A stretch of DNA of 64,000 nucleotides from JAYQKL01 sp965243245. Its GTDB lineage: Bacteria; Pseudomonadota; Alphaproteobacteria; RS24. The notes under the pieces were generated by a model. The model had not been told where the DNA came from, made no database searches, and saw nothing but the letters and a program-made list of their open reading frames with translations. A program made the position numbers and the translations under genes. Numbering within the stretch: the stretch's first letter is position 1; each line of letters opens with the position of its first letter. Where the stretch lies: positions 558,001 to 622,000 of the forward strand of contig OZ251536.1 in assembly GCA_965243245.1 (NCBI GenBank). The letters run 5' to 3'. This document shows positions 34,322 through 43,603 of this stretch, in pieces.

Positions 34322-34519
34322 TTAATCAGACTTTTTGGCCAGCTCAGACTGAACCGTTTGCACGCGGGCAATATCCCGGCGCACTTGTTTAATCCGCGAT
34401 GGCTTTTCCAATTGACCCGAAGCTTGCTGAAAACGCAGATTAAACTGCTCTTTTTTCAGCTTTTCCAGCTCATCACCACGCTGGTCAGGAGTCATGGCTC
34501 TAACTTCACTCACTTTCAT
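34322..34519 (-). CDS. rpmC: 50S ribosomal protein L29
   Basis: A small helical-hairpin protein at the tunnel exit. The 65 residues begin MKVSEVRAMTPDQRGDELEK and contain KKEQFNLRFQQASGQLEKPS. A longer frame overlapping rplP has no family similarity, so this ATG, 10 bp after the rplP stop, is preferred. Confidence 0.95.
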   Translation of the reverse strand: MKVSEVRAMTPDQRGDELEKLKKEQFNLRFQQASGQLEKPSRIKQVRRDIARVQTVQSELAKKSD

Positions 34520-34529
34520 CACGTCACCC

Positions 34530-34952
34530 CTAATTAATTGTTTCACCCGGCCGCGACACAATACGTGTCTGTACCGGTAATTTAGCCGCCGCAAGCTTAA
34601 GCGCTTGATGTGCAACATCAGAAGGCACACCATCAACCTCAAACATGATACGACCCGGTTTCACACGGCACGCCCAATATTCTGGCGCGCCCTTGCCTTT
34701 ACCCATACGCACTTCGGTTGGCTTTTTGGAAATCGGCACATCAGGGAAAATACGAATCCACACCCGCCCCGCACGTTTCATATGACGCGTAATAACCCGC
34801 CGCGCCGCCTCAATTTGGCGCGCCGTAACGCGCTCTGGCGTGACAGCCTTTAACCCATGCGAGCCGAAAGTCAAGCTCGTGCCGCCTTTTGCATGACCAT
34901 GAATGCGCCCTTTATGAGCTTTGCGGAATTTTGTCCGTTTTGGTTGTAACAT
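34530..34952 (-). CDS. rplP: 50S ribosomal protein L16
   Basis: L16 contacts the A-site tRNA. The 140 residues begin MLQPKRTKFRKAHKGRIHG and carry both L16 signatures, RVWIRIFPDVPISKKPTEVR and MGKGKGAPEYW. It follows rpsC by 4 bp. Confidence 0.98.
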   Translation of the reverse strand: MLQPKRTKFRKAHKGRIHGHAKGGTSLTFGSHGLKAVTPERVTARQIEAARRVITRHMKRAGRVWIRIFPDVPISKKPTEVRMGKGKGAPEYWACRVKPGRIMFEVDGVPSDVAHQALKLAAAKLPVQTRIVSRPGETIN

Positions 34953-34956
34953 TTAT

Positions 34957-35658
34957 TTAACCTCTCGCCGCCGTCGCTTGGATGCCGTCGCCGGGCGGCT
35001 CGGTGCGCTTATCATGGGCAAGAGGGTCATGTTCCATAATCTCGCCCTTAAAAATCCAAACCTTAATACCGCACACCCCATAAGCTGTATGCGCTGACCC
35101 AACACCATAATCAATATCCGCCCGCAACGTATGAAGCGGCACACGTCCTTCACGATACCATTCTGTACGGGCAATTTCTGCGCCGCCCAAACGGCCCGCA
35201 CAGTTAATCCGAATACCCAAAGCACCAAGGCGCATCGCCGATTGAACAGCCCGCTTCATCGCGCGGCGAAACCCGACACGGCGCTCAAGCTGCTGGGCAA
35301 TACCATCAGCAACCAATTGCGCATCAACTTCTGGCTTGCGCACTTCGACAATATTCAAAAAAACTTCACTCGCTGTGAGTTTGGAAATTTGCTGGCGAAG
35401 CTTTTCAATATCCGCCCCTTTTTTCCCGATGATGACGCCCGGACGCGCCGAGTAAATCGTCACCCGGCACTTTTTATGCGGACGCTCAATAATAATCTTT
35501 GAAACACCCGCTTGGCGCAATTGTTTCGTCAACATTTCACGAATAACAATGTCTTCATGTAACAAAGTGGCATAGTCGCTTTTCTTTGCATACCAACGCG
35601 AGTCAGACGTGCGATTAATCCCAAGACGAAGACCAATTGGATTTACCTTATGTCCCAT
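34957..35658 (-). CDS. rpsC: 30S ribosomal protein S3
   Basis: S3 forms part of the mRNA entry helicase. The 233 residues have the KH domain with PGVIIGKKGADIEKLRQQI (about 73-91) and the C-domain signature GIRINCAGRLGGAEIARTEW (about 154-173). The tail ends TEPPGDGIQATAARG. Its start shares one base with the rplV stop. Confidence 0.98.
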   Translation of the reverse strand: MGHKVNPIGLRLGINRTSDSRWYAKKSDYATLLHEDIVIREMLTKQLRQAGVSKIIIERPHKKCRVTIYSARPGVIIGKKGADIEKLRQQISKLTASEVFLNIVEVRKPEVDAQLVADGIAQQLERRVGFRRAMKRAVQSAMRLGALGIRINCAGRLGGAEIARTEWYREGRVPLHTLRADIDYGVGSAHTAYGVCGIKVWIFKGEIMEHDPLAHDKRTEPPGDGIQATAARG

Positions 35659-36047
35659 TATGCTTTCTCCTTGGTTTCTTCATTTTCACGAACAATGATT
35701 GTAATCTGGCTGAATGGCTTTAAAATTTTAGCTGCCCGCCCTTTAGCGCGTGGACGGAAGCGTTTCATAACGAGATTTTTGCCAACATAAGCTTCCGCAA
35801 TAACAAGATTATCAACATTCAAATTGTGGTTGTTTTCAGCATTTGAAATTGCGCTTTCGAGAACTTTCTTGACCTCACCCGCAACGCGGCGTTGCGAGAA
35901 AGTCAGGTCAGCAACCGCTTTACCCGCCTTTTGACCCCGAATAAGTTGGGCCATAAGATTAAGCTTTTGCGGGCTTGTACGAATCATGCGCCCAACAGCT
36001 TTTGCTTCATTGTCGCCAAGACTGCGTGATGTAGATGCTTTACCCAT
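35658..36047 (-). CDS. rplV: 50S ribosomal protein L22
   Basis: L22 lines the peptide exit tunnel and carries the macrolide-sensing hairpin. The 129 residues include AEAYVGKNLVMKRFRPRAKG (about 83-102, the beta-hairpin) and RIRTSPQKLNLMAQLIRG-type N-terminal features. It overlaps rpsC by one base and follows rpsS by 2 bp. Confidence 0.97.
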   Translation of the reverse strand: MGKASTSRSLGDNEAKAVGRMIRTSPQKLNLMAQLIRGQKAGKAVADLTFSQRRVAGEVKKVLESAISNAENNHNLNVDNLVIAEAYVGKNLVMKRFRPRAKGRAAKILKPFSQITIIVRENEETKEKA

Positions 36048-36049
36048 AA

Positions 36050-36328
36050 TTACTTCCTCTTTGCCTTTTTATCGCCTGCATGGCCGTAATAAGTTCTGGT
36101 TGGCGCAAACTCACCGAATTTATGACCGACCATTTCCTCAGTGACAGAGACCGGAATATGCTTTTGCCCATTATGGACACCAAATGTGAGACCGACAAAA
36201 TTCGGCAGAATTGTTGAACGCCGACTCCATATTTTAATTACATCATTACGACCAGATTCACGGACAATATCTGCTTTTTTAAGCAAATACCCATCAACAA
36301 ACGGTCCTTTCCAAACTGAGCGTGCCAT
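36050..36328 (-). CDS. rpsS: 30S ribosomal protein S19
   Basis: A 30S head protein of 92 residues: MARSVWKGPFVDGYLLKKAD at the start, IKIWSRRSTILPNFVGLTF in the middle and GHKFGEFAPTRTYYGHAGDK at the end. It lies between rplB and rplV. Confidence 0.98.
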   Translation of the reverse strand: MARSVWKGPFVDGYLLKKADIVRESGRNDVIKIWSRRSTILPNFVGLTFGVHNGQKHIPVSVTEEMVGHKFGEFAPTRTYYGHAGDKKAKRK

Positions 36329-36338
36329 ATTATGTCCT

Positions 36339-37175
36339 TTACCGTTTCTTCTTCAGGTGACGCGAGCGCAGGATATATTTATCCGAAGCCTTATTCGAGC
36401 GTGTGCGCTTGCCTTTTGTCGGCTTGCCCCAAGGCGTCACAGGATGGCGCCCGCCCGATGTTTTGCCTTCACCGCCACCATGGGGGTGATCTACCGGGTT
36501 CATCGCAACACCGCGAACACAAGGACGCTTGCCCAACCAACGCTTACGCCCCGCTTTAGCGAGTTTAATATTAGACTGGTCTGGATTAGAAACAGCCCCA
36601 ACACTTGCCATGCAATTGCCATGAATAAGCCTTTGTTCTCCAGAGCCAAGCCGAATAATGGCATAGGCTCCATCGCGCCCGACAAGCTGAGCAAATGAAC
36701 CAGCTGAACGCGCGATTTGCCCGCCTTTGCCGGGTTTCATTTCCAAATTATGAACGATGGTACCAATTGGAACAGAGCGCAAAGGCATGGCATTGCCCGG
36801 TTTAACATCGACCTTTTCGCCGGCAATAATTTTATCACCCATAGCCAAGCGTTGCGGTGCAATAATATAAGCCATTTCGCCATCATCATATTTAATCAAC
36901 GCAATAAACGCTGTCCGATTAGGGTCATATTCCAGACGCTCAACGGTGGCCATAATATCAAATTTGGTCCGCTTGAAATCAATAATACGGTAGGTGCGTT
37001 TGTGCCCACCGCCGCGCCGCCGCGCCGTGATACGACCCGTATTGTTACGCCCTCCCGACTTAGTCAAGCCTTGCGTCAATTGCTTGACAGGCTTGCCTTT
37101 GTGCAAAGCAGAGCGGTCAATCTGAATAAGACCACGTTGACCGGGCGTTGTTGGTTTATATTTCTTAAGTGCCAT
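36339..37175 (-). CDS. rplB: 50S ribosomal protein L2
   Basis: L2 is essential for the peptidyl-transferase centre. The 278 residues begin MALKKYKPTTPGQRGLIQID and show RRGGGHKRTYRIIDFKR near residue 55, the conserved His region VAMNPVDHPHGGGEGKT (about 221-237) and a basic C-terminus. An ATG 15 bp upstream is less consistent with the family. Confidence 0.98.
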   Translation of the reverse strand: MALKKYKPTTPGQRGLIQIDRSALHKGKPVKQLTQGLTKSGGRNNTGRITARRRGGGHKRTYRIIDFKRTKFDIMATVERLEYDPNRTAFIALIKYDDGEMAYIIAPQRLAMGDKIIAGEKVDVKPGNAMPLRSVPIGTIVHNLEMKPGKGGQIARSAGSFAQLVGRDGAYAIIRLGSGEQRLIHGNCMASVGAVSNPDQSNIKLAKAGRKRWLGKRPCVRGVAMNPVDHPHGGGEGKTSGGRHPVTPWGKPTKGKRTRSNKASDKYILRSRHLKKKR

Positions 37176-37202
37176 TTTTGTTACCCTCAATGCGCCACCA
37201 GA

Positions 37203-37499
37203 CTAAAGTCCCGTGGTTACATCAATCGAATGTCCTTCCTGAAGCGTGACGATAGCTTTTTTCATATTATTGCGCCTACCCTTAATACCGCGAAACCGCT
37301 TCACTTTACCCTTGCGAACAAGCGTGTTGACAGCCTTAACCTTGACATCAAATAACGCTTCAACGGCCTGCTTGATGGAAGGCTTATCCGCATCAGGGGC
37401 CACATTAAAAACCACCTGATTATTCTGCGAAGCCATCGTCGCTTTCTCGGTGATAATCGGTGAGCGAATGACATCATAATGATTTATCTTAAGTTTCAT
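37203..37499 (-). CDS. rplW: 50S ribosomal protein L23
   Basis: L23 is the docking site for trigger factor and SRP at the tunnel exit. The 98 residues include RSPIITEKATMASQNNQVVF (about 12-31) and the loop GKVKRFRGIKGRRNNMKKAI. It overlaps the rplD stop by 4 bp (ATGA). Confidence 0.97.
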   Translation of the reverse strand: MKLKINHYDVIRSPIITEKATMASQNNQVVFNVAPDADKPSIKQAVEALFDVKVKAVNTLVRKGKVKRFRGIKGRRNNMKKAIVTLQEGHSIDVTTGL

Positions 37500-38116
37500 T
37501 TGAAACGCTCCTCAAGGCTCTCAAGTGCCGCCTTTGTCAAAACCAGATGCTCACGGCGCAAAATATCATAAACATTAATGCCCTGTACAGGGAGCACATC
37601 AATACGTTCAATGTTACGGGCGGCGCGGGCAAAATTTTCGTTCACCTCAGTCCCATCAATAATCAAAGCTGACTGAATACCCATTTTAACAAGTCCCGCG
37701 CGCAAAACACTGGTTTTGGCGGCTTTAATTTCAGCCTTATCCAACACAATTAACTGCCCGCTTTTCAGTTTAGAAGAAAGCGCTGTTTTTAAAGCCAAAG
37801 CGCGTAGTTTCTTTGGTAGCTTCATCGCATGACTGCGAACAACCGGGCCATGTGCCTTACCCCCCCCAATAAAAATATTTGATTTACGACTCCCGTGACG
37901 CGCCGTACCGCCACCCTTTTGACGACCCACACGCTTCGTTGTACCCGCAATCTCTGAACGGTTCTTGATTTTATGCGTCCCGGCTTGGCGTTTGGCAAGC
38001 TGGTAATTTACCATACGGTGCAGAATATCAGCGCGTGGTTCTAATCCGTATACAGCTTCATTAAGCTCAACGGTGCCAGCTTTTTTTGCCGTCAGCGATA
38101 GGATATCCGCTTTCAT
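37496..38116 (-). CDS. rplD: 50S ribosomal protein L4
   Basis: L4 reaches into the exit tunnel and in enterobacteria regulates the S10 operon. The 206 residues include GRQKGGGTARHGSRKSNIFI (about 70-89, tunnel loop) and a C-terminal VYDILRREHLVLTKAALESL. It overlaps rplC by one base and rplW by 4 bp. Confidence 0.97.
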   Translation of the reverse strand: MKADILSLTAKKAGTVELNEAVYGLEPRADILHRMVNYQLAKRQAGTHKIKNRSEIAGTTKRVGRQKGGGTARHGSRKSNIFIGGGKAHGPVVRSHAMKLPKKLRALALKTALSSKLKSGQLIVLDKAEIKAAKTSVLRAGLVKMGIQSALIIDGTEVNENFARAARNIERIDVLPVQGINVYDILRREHLVLTKAALESLEERFK

Positions 38117-38841
38117 TATTCTGCATCCCTTTCTTCAACTTCTTCACTTGAGGCTGGTTCTTGTGTTGCTTCAATAAGTGCTGCAGGCATCGGTACATTA
38201 GAGGGCATAGGGGTTTTCATCGCATCACGTAGCAAAACCCACCCGCCTTTTGAGCCGGGAACGGCTCCCTTAACCATAACTAATCCGCGTTCAACATCGG
38301 TTTTAACAACTGTCAAGTTTTGCATGGTGACACGCATACTGCCCATGTGACCGGCCATTTTTTTACCTTTAAACACCCGCCCCGGGTCTTGGCACTGCCC
38401 CGTAGAGCCATGCGAGCGGTGCGAAATAGAAACTCCGTGTGAGGCTCGTAAACCACTAAAATTATGCCGCTTCATCACCCCCGCAAAACCCTTACCGATA
38501 CTCACGCCAGTGGCATCCACTTTTTGACCATCCACGAAATGATTAGCGGCAAGTTCAGCCCCCACCTCGATTAAATTATCTCCGGTTACGCGAAACTCAG
38601 CCAGTTTACGCTTTGGCTCCACGGCGGCCTTAGCAAAATGACCCCGCATAGCATTAGAAACACGCTTGACCTTAGCAAACCCGGACCCAAGCTGAACGGC
38701 ATTATAGCCGTCTTTTTCTTCGGTGCGTTGAGCGACCACCTGACAATTATTGAGTTTTAGCACAGTAACCGGAATATGCTGACCATCCTCGGTAAAGAGG
38801 CGTGTCATTCCAATTTTCTGTACGATCATTCCAGACCGCAT
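38116..38841 (-). CDS. rplC: 50S ribosomal protein L3
   Basis: An early assembly protein near the peptidyl-transferase centre. The 241 residues begin with GMIVQKIGMTRLFTEDG and contain HNFSGLRASHGVSISHRSHG (about 126-145) and DPGRVFKGKKMAGHMG. The C-terminal tail (ATQEPASSEEVEERDAE) is an acidic extension, common in the class. Confidence 0.97.
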   Translation of the reverse strand: MRSGMIVQKIGMTRLFTEDGQHIPVTVLKLNNCQVVAQRTEEKDGYNAVQLGSGFAKVKRVSNAMRGHFAKAAVEPKRKLAEFRVTGDNLIEVGAELAANHFVDGQKVDATGVSIGKGFAGVMKRHNFSGLRASHGVSISHRSHGSTGQCQDPGRVFKGKKMAGHMGSMRVTMQNLTVVKTDVERGLVMVKGAVPGSKGGWVLLRDAMKTPMPSNVPMPAALIEATQEPASSEEVEERDAE

Positions 38842-38874
38842 AACTCTTCTCCTTCTAGCCAGCTTAAAGCCTGC

Positions 38875-39186
38875 CTATAACTTAATTTGCACATCAACCC
38901 CCGCTGGTAAATCCAGCTTCATCAGGGCATCAACTGTTTGTGGCGTTGGGTCTAAAATATCCAACATGCGTTTATGAGTTCTAATTTCGAACTGCTCACG
39001 GCTTTTTTTATCAATATGAGGGCCTCGCAACACTGTATATTTTTCAATATGCGTGGGCAGCGGAATGGGCCCGCGCACATCAGCCCCCGTCCGCTTGGCG
39101 GTGTTTAGAATTTCACGCGCGGAATTATCCAACACACGATGATCGAATGCTTTAAGCCGAATTCTAATATTTTGGCTCTGTACCAT
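38875..39186 (-). CDS. rpsJ: 30S ribosomal protein S10
   Basis: A 30S head protein that also forms NusB-S10 in antitermination. The 103 residues contain RIRLKAFDHRVLDNSAREIL (about 7-26), RGPIPLPTHIEKYTVLRGPH and SREQFEIRTHKRML. First gene of the S10 cluster, 108 bp after tufA. Confidence 0.98.
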   Translation of the reverse strand: MVQSQNIRIRLKAFDHRVLDNSAREILNTAKRTGADVRGPIPLPTHIEKYTVLRGPHIDKKSREQFEIRTHKRMLDILDPTPQTVDALMKLDLPAGVDVQIKL

Positions 39187-39230
39187 GTTATATCCTCTGG
39201 CTATATGCCTTTTTTAATTCAAATACTTAA

Positions 39231-39277
39231 CTCAAAAACAAGCGGTAGAACCCAGTGGGAAAAAAGGCGCGACCGCT
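39231..39277 (-). terminator. Terminator-like hairpin after tufA
   Basis: AGCGGT and ACCGCT pair around an inner CCCACTGGG, followed on the minus strand by TGTTTTTGAG. Part of the repeated tuf block; transcription into the S10 cluster presumably continues in part. Confidence 0.45.
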
Positions 39278-39294
39278 GATGATTACTCAATTGA

Positions 39295-40485
39295 TTACTC
39301 AATAATTGCCGATACAACACCCGCCCCAACCGTGCGCCCGCCTTCACGAATAGCAAAACGTAACTTTTCTTCCATCGCAATCGGAACTATCAGCTCAACT
39401 TCCATCTCGACATTATCGCCGGGCATAACCATCTCAGTGCCCGAAGGCAACTGACAAACACCTGTAACATCTGTCGTGCGAAAGTAAAACTGAGGGCGAT
39501 AATTGGTGAAAAAAGGCGTATGACGACCCCCCTCGTCTTTGGTTAAAATATAAGCCTCAGCTTTGAACTTCGTGTGCGGCGTGATGCTACCGGGATGACA
39601 CAGAACCTGACCTCGCTCAACTTCCTCGCGCTTTGTCCCGCGCAAAAGAACACCAACATTATCACCCGCTTCACCGCTATCAAGCAGCTTGCGAAACATC
39701 TCAACCCCTGTGCAAGTCGTCTTCACTGTGTCTTTAATGCCAACAATCTCAATATCCTCGCCGACCTGAATAATACCCCGCTCAACACGGCCCGTAACAA
39801 CCGTACCACGACCAGAAATCGAAAATACATCCTCAATCGGCAACAAAAACGGCTGGTCTTTGGGGCGTTCAGGCTGGGGAATATAACTATCAACAACAGA
39901 CATTAACTTTAAAATAGACGCTTTACCAATTTCCTCATCACGCACCTCAAGTGCCGCAAGCGCAGAACCAGAAACAATCGGAACATCATCGCCCGGAAAC
40001 TCATACGAAGACAGCAATTCACGAATTTCCATCTCAACAAGTTCAAGCAGTTCAGCATCGTCAACTTGGTCAACCTTGTTCATAAACACAACCAAAGCAG
40101 GCACTCCAACTTGGCGCGCCAGCAAAATATGCTCGCGGGTTTGAGGCATAGGACCATCCGCCGCGCTCACAACCAAAATCCCGCCATCCATCTGTGCCGC
40201 ACCCGTTATCATGTTCTTCACATAATCAGCATGACCCGGACAATCAACATGCGCATAGTGGCGTGCCTCTGTTTCATACTCGACATGAGCCGTAGAGATT
40301 GTAATCCCGCGCGCTTTTTCTTCTGGTGCCTTATCAATATCAGCATAATCAGAAAACTCCGCCCCGCCACTTTCGGCCAATACTTTCGTAATCGCCGCCG
40401 TCAACGTCGTCTTACCATGGTCAACATGACCAATCGTTCCAATGTTACAGTGCGGCTTTGTCCGCTCAAACTTTTCCTTTGACAT
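39295..40485 (-). CDS. tufA: Elongation factor Tu (copy A)
   Basis: Delivers aminoacyl-tRNA to the ribosome as a GTPase. The 396 residues show G1 GHVDHGKT (19-26 region), G3 DCPGHADYVKN, G4 NKVD and domain II/III motifs through GRTVGAGVVSAIIE. It differs from copy B by one residue, Val instead of Gly in LE[VG]RDEEIG near residue 181, and one silent change. A 12-bp unit spanning the stop codon is duplicated, giving TAA followed by a second in-frame-looking GAGTAA. Last gene of the str cluster, after fusA. Confidence 0.98.
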   Translation of the reverse strand: MSKEKFERTKPHCNIGTIGHVDHGKTTLTAAITKVLAESGGAEFSDYADIDKAPEEKARGITISTAHVEYETEARHYAHVDCPGHADYVKNMITGAAQMDGGILVVSAADGPMPQTREHILLARQVGVPALVVFMNKVDQVDDAELLELVEMEIRELLSSYEFPGDDVPIVSGSALAALEVRDEEIGKASILKLMSVVDSYIPQPERPKDQPFLLPIEDVFSISGRGTVVTGRVERGIIQVGEDIEIVGIKDTVKTTCTGVEMFRKLLDSGEAGDNVGVLLRGTKREEVERGQVLCHPGSITPHTKFKAEAYILTKDEGGRHTPFFTNYRPQFYFRTTDVTGVCQLPSGTEMVMPGDNVEMEVELIVPIAMEEKLRFAIREGGRTVGAGVVSAIIE

Positions 40486-40524
40486 AATTTATCTCCATCT
40501 TTTTCAAATTTATAGCGAAATGGC

Positions 40525-42600
40525 TTAAGCCATTTTCGCCAACACCTCATCTGATACAGCTTGTGGTACAAGGTCATAATGGTCAAATAGCATCGAATAT
40601 TGCGCCCGCCCCTGCGTCATGGACCGCAAATTATTCACATAACCGAACATATTCGCTAATGGCACCATCGCTTGAATAATCGCCGCATTGCCGCGTGATT
40701 CAGTGCCGCGAATTTGGCCGCGCCGACTATTTAAATCACCAATAACATCCCCCATATGATCTTCTGGTGTCGTGACCTCAACCAACATAATCGGCTCAAG
40801 CAATTTAGCCCCCGCCTCACGCGATGCCTCACGAAAAGCCGCCCGTGCGGCAATTTCAAACGCCATCACACTCGAGTCAACATCGTGAAAAGCCCCGTCA
40901 TATAGAGTAACCTTGAAGTCAATCATCGGAAAGCCCGCCAGAACACCATTTTCACGAACGCTCTCAATACCTTTTTCAACACCCGGAATATATTCTCTAG
41001 GAATTGCACCGCCAACAATCTTATTGATAAATTCATAGCCCGTACCCGCTTCCAATGGCTCGATGGTCATCTTGATGCGGGCAAACTGACCCGAACCACC
41101 AGACTGCTTTTTATGCGTATAGTCAACATCCGTCACCTTCGTGAAAGTCTCACGATACGCAACCTGAGGCGCACCAACATTCGCCTCGACTTTGAACTCA
41201 CGCTTCATACGCTCAACAATAATATCAAGATGAAGCTCGCCCATGCCCGCGATGACAGTCTGACCGCTTTCCTCGTCAGACTTAACCCGAAATGAAGGGT
41301 CCTCTTGCGCCAAACGACTCAGCGCCAAACCCATTTTTTCTTGGTCACCCTTGGTTTTTGGCTCAACAGCAACTTCAATCACAGGGTCTGGAAACTCCAT
41401 GCGTTCCAAAATAACAGGCTCGCTTTGCGCACATAAAGTGTCACCCGTCGTGGTATCTTTCAACCCCACCAGTGCCACAATATCACCAGCGACAGCACTT
41501 TTAATTTCTTCACGCGAATTAGCATGCATCTGCAACATCCGCCCAATACGCTCGCGCTTATCTTTGACCGTATTAACCAAAGTTTGACCGCTCTCCAGCT
41601 TACCAGAATAAATCCGCGCAAATGTCAGCGACCCAACAAACGGGTCATTCGCAATCTTAAACGCCAGCATAGATAAAGGCTCATCATCCGAGCTTTTACG
41701 CACAATTTTTTCTTCCGTCTTAGCATCAATACCACTAATAGCCGGCACATCCAAAGGCGAGGGCATGAAATCAACAACCGCATCCAATAATGGCTGAACA
41801 CCTTTATTTTTAAACGCAGTCCCGTTCAAAACAGGAACAAATGCCTGCTCAATCGTTCCTTTACGAATACACCGAATAAGCTCTTCCTCGGATGGCTCAT
41901 TGCCTTCCAAATAAGATTCCATCAGCGCATCATCCATCTCAACAACTTGCTCGACCAGTATAGAACGGTATTCTTGCGCCTGTGCTTTGAGCTCATCACG
42001 GATATCATGATAATCATACGCCGCGCCAAGGTCCTCATTCTGCCAGAGAACCTCTTTCATTTTAACCAGATCAATCAGCCCCTCATATTCGGCTTCAGCA
42101 CCAATCGGCAACTGAATAACCAGCGGCGTCGAACCAAGACGGTCTTTGATCATTTCAACACAGCGAGGAAAATCAGCCCCTGTGCGGTCCATTTTGTTAA
42201 CGAAACACATCCGCGGCACAGAATATTTATCCGCCTGACGCCAAACTGTCTCAGATTGCGGCTCAACCCCTGCAACCGAGTCAAACACCGCCACCGCACC
42301 ATCAAGTACGCGTAAAGAACGCTCAACTTCAATCGTGAAATCCACGTGACCGGGCGTGTCAATAATATTAATGCGCAGACCGCGCCAGAAACATGTTGTC
42401 GCCGCAGAGGTGATTGTAATGCCGCGTTCTTGTTCTTGTTCCATCCAATCCATAGTGGCGGCGCCATCATGCACTTCGCCGATTTTATAGCTCACCCCCG
42501 TATAATAAAGAATACGTTCAGTTGTCGTGGTTTTACCCGCATCAATATGCGCCATAATACCAATATTGCGATAATCTTTAAGAGGCGTTACACGTGACAT
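40525..42600 (-). CDS. fusA: Elongation factor G
   Basis: The translocation GTPase. The 691 residues have G1 AHIDAGKTTTTERIL (17-31), G3 DTPGHVDFT (near 81-89), G4 NKMD (near 135) and the domain IV/V regions, including GGSGQFARIKM near 490 and the C-terminal MTQGRAQYSMLFDHYDLVP. It lies between rpsG and tufA in the standard str order. Confidence 0.98.
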   Translation of the reverse strand: MSRVTPLKDYRNIGIMAHIDAGKTTTTERILYYTGVSYKIGEVHDGAATMDWMEQEQERGITITSAATTCFWRGLRINIIDTPGHVDFTIEVERSLRVLDGAVAVFDSVAGVEPQSETVWRQADKYSVPRMCFVNKMDRTGADFPRCVEMIKDRLGSTPLVIQLPIGAEAEYEGLIDLVKMKEVLWQNEDLGAAYDYHDIRDELKAQAQEYRSILVEQVVEMDDALMESYLEGNEPSEEELIRCIRKGTIEQAFVPVLNGTAFKNKGVQPLLDAVVDFMPSPLDVPAISGIDAKTEEKIVRKSSDDEPLSMLAFKIANDPFVGSLTFARIYSGKLESGQTLVNTVKDKRERIGRMLQMHANSREEIKSAVAGDIVALVGLKDTTTGDTLCAQSEPVILERMEFPDPVIEVAVEPKTKGDQEKMGLALSRLAQEDPSFRVKSDEESGQTVIAGMGELHLDIIVERMKREFKVEANVGAPQVAYRETFTKVTDVDYTHKKQSGGSGQFARIKMTIEPLEAGTGYEFINKIVGGAIPREYIPGVEKGIESVRENGVLAGFPMIDFKVTLYDGAFHDVDSSVMAFEIAARAAFREASREAGAKLLEPIMLVEVTTPEDHMGDVIGDLNSRRGQIRGTESRGNAAIIQAMVPLANMFGYVNNLRSMTQGRAQYSMLFDHYDLVPQAVSDEVLAKMA

Positions 42601-42630
42601 GAGTTTAATCCTTAAGCGGCCCTAACAGCG

Positions 42631-43101
42631 TTACCAGCGATAATGAGAAAAAGCACGGTTGGCTTCGGCCATGCGGTGTGTGTCTTCGCGTTTTTTGACC
42701 GCAGAGCCACGATTATTAACGGCATCTAAGAGCTCACCTGCGAGTCGCTCGACCATGGTATTTTCATTGCGCGCCCGCGCGGCAGAAATCAACCACCGAA
42801 TAGCCAAAGCAGATTTGCGCGCCGTGCGAACCTCAACAGGCACCTGATAAGTTGCCCCCCCCACACGCCGTGAACGCACCTCGACAGCAGGCTTTATATT
42901 TTCCAAAGCTTCATGGAAAACCTCCATAGGGTCACGGCTGATTTTCGCCTGAACCATATCAAGCGCACCATAAAGAATACCTTCTGCGGTCGATTTTTTA
43001 CCGTGCATCATTAGGCTGTTCATGAACTTAGTCAGAACAAGATCGCCATATTTGGCATCGGGGTTAATTTCACGCTTTTCTGCGCGGCGACGACGAGACA
43101 T
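42631..43101 (-). CDS. rpsG: 30S ribosomal protein S7
   Basis: S7 initiates 30S head assembly. The 156 residues begin SRRRRAEKREINPDAKYGDL and contain VEVRSRRVGGATYQVPVEVR (about 74-93) and the C-terminal KREDTHRMAEANRAFSHYRW. It follows rpsL by 12 bp. Confidence 0.98.
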   Translation of the reverse strand: MSRRRRAEKREINPDAKYGDLVLTKFMNSLMMHGKKSTAEGILYGALDMVQAKISRDPMEVFHEALENIKPAVEVRSRRVGGATYQVPVEVRTARKSALAIRWLISAARARNENTMVERLAGELLDAVNNRGSAVKKREDTHRMAEANRAFSHYRW

Positions 43102-43113
43102 ATAACGATTTTC

Positions 43114-43485
43114 CTATTTTGGACGCTTCGCGCCGTATTTCGAACGACGCTGTTTGCGATCTTTTACCCCTTGGGTATCCAGAACGCCGCGAATAATGTG
43201 ATAACGAACACCGGGCAAATCCTTAACACGGCCGCCACGGATCATAACAACCGAGTGCTCTTGAAGATTATGTCCCTCGCCCGGAATGTAACTTGTTACT
43301 TCAAAACCGTTTGTTAGCCGCACACGCGCCACTTTGCGAAGGGCCGAGTTCGGTTTCTTTGGCGTTGTCGTATAAACACGCGTGCAGACGCCGCGCTTTT
43401 GCGGACATGCTTCCATCGCGGGAACCTTGTTCCGTTTCATAACTTTGCGCCGCGGGTGGCGGATTAGCTGGTTAATTGTGGGCAT
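43114..43485 (-). CDS. rpsL: 30S ribosomal protein S12
   Basis: The decoding-centre protein and site of streptomycin resistance. The 123 residues have TTPKKPNSALRKVARVRLTN (K43-equivalent unchanged) and RGGRVKDLPGVRYHI (K88-equivalent unchanged), which is the streptomycin-sensitive configuration. First gene of the str cluster, with AGGA before the ATG and a repeat-rich leader upstream. Confidence 0.98.
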   Translation of the reverse strand: MPTINQLIRHPRRKVMKRNKVPAMEACPQKRGVCTRVYTTTPKKPNSALRKVARVRLTNGFEVTSYIPGEGHNLQEHSVVMIRGGRVKDLPGVRYHIIRGVLDTQGVKDRKQRRSKYGAKRPK

Positions 43486-43527
43486 TAAATTCCTGCCTGC
43501 TCTTTATTTCATCTACGATTTCATCTA

Positions 43528-43603
43528 GCCACCTTGAAAGGTGGCACTCAAACTATGCCACCTTGAAAGGTGGCACTCAAACTACGCCACCTTGAAAGGT
43601 GGC
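43528..43603. repeat. Three tandem 29-bp units, each a perfect hairpin
   Basis: GCCACCTTGAAAGGTGGC (an 8-bp arm palindrome with two central bases) occurs three times identically, separated by ACTCAAACTA[TC]. In RNA this gives three identical stem-loops in a row just upstream of rpsL. Confidence 0.93.

Larger units (their letters stand above)
39207..40485 (-). repeat. Long repeat, copy A (tufA and its 3' flank, 1279 bp)
   Basis: Matches 56220-57498 at a constant offset of 17013 bp with two base differences, both inside tuf. The match ends exactly at the ATG on one side and 88 bp beyond the stop codon on the other. Confidence 0.95.

Noticed and set aside
39574..39906. Plus-strand frames opposite both tuf genes (also 56587-56919)
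   Set aside because: Identical antisense shadows of tuf without homology or a ribosome site.
43528..43603. CRISPR-like array of palindromic units
   Set aside because: The interval between units is only 11 bp and is itself repeated, so there are no unique spacers, and no cas genes occur in the window.
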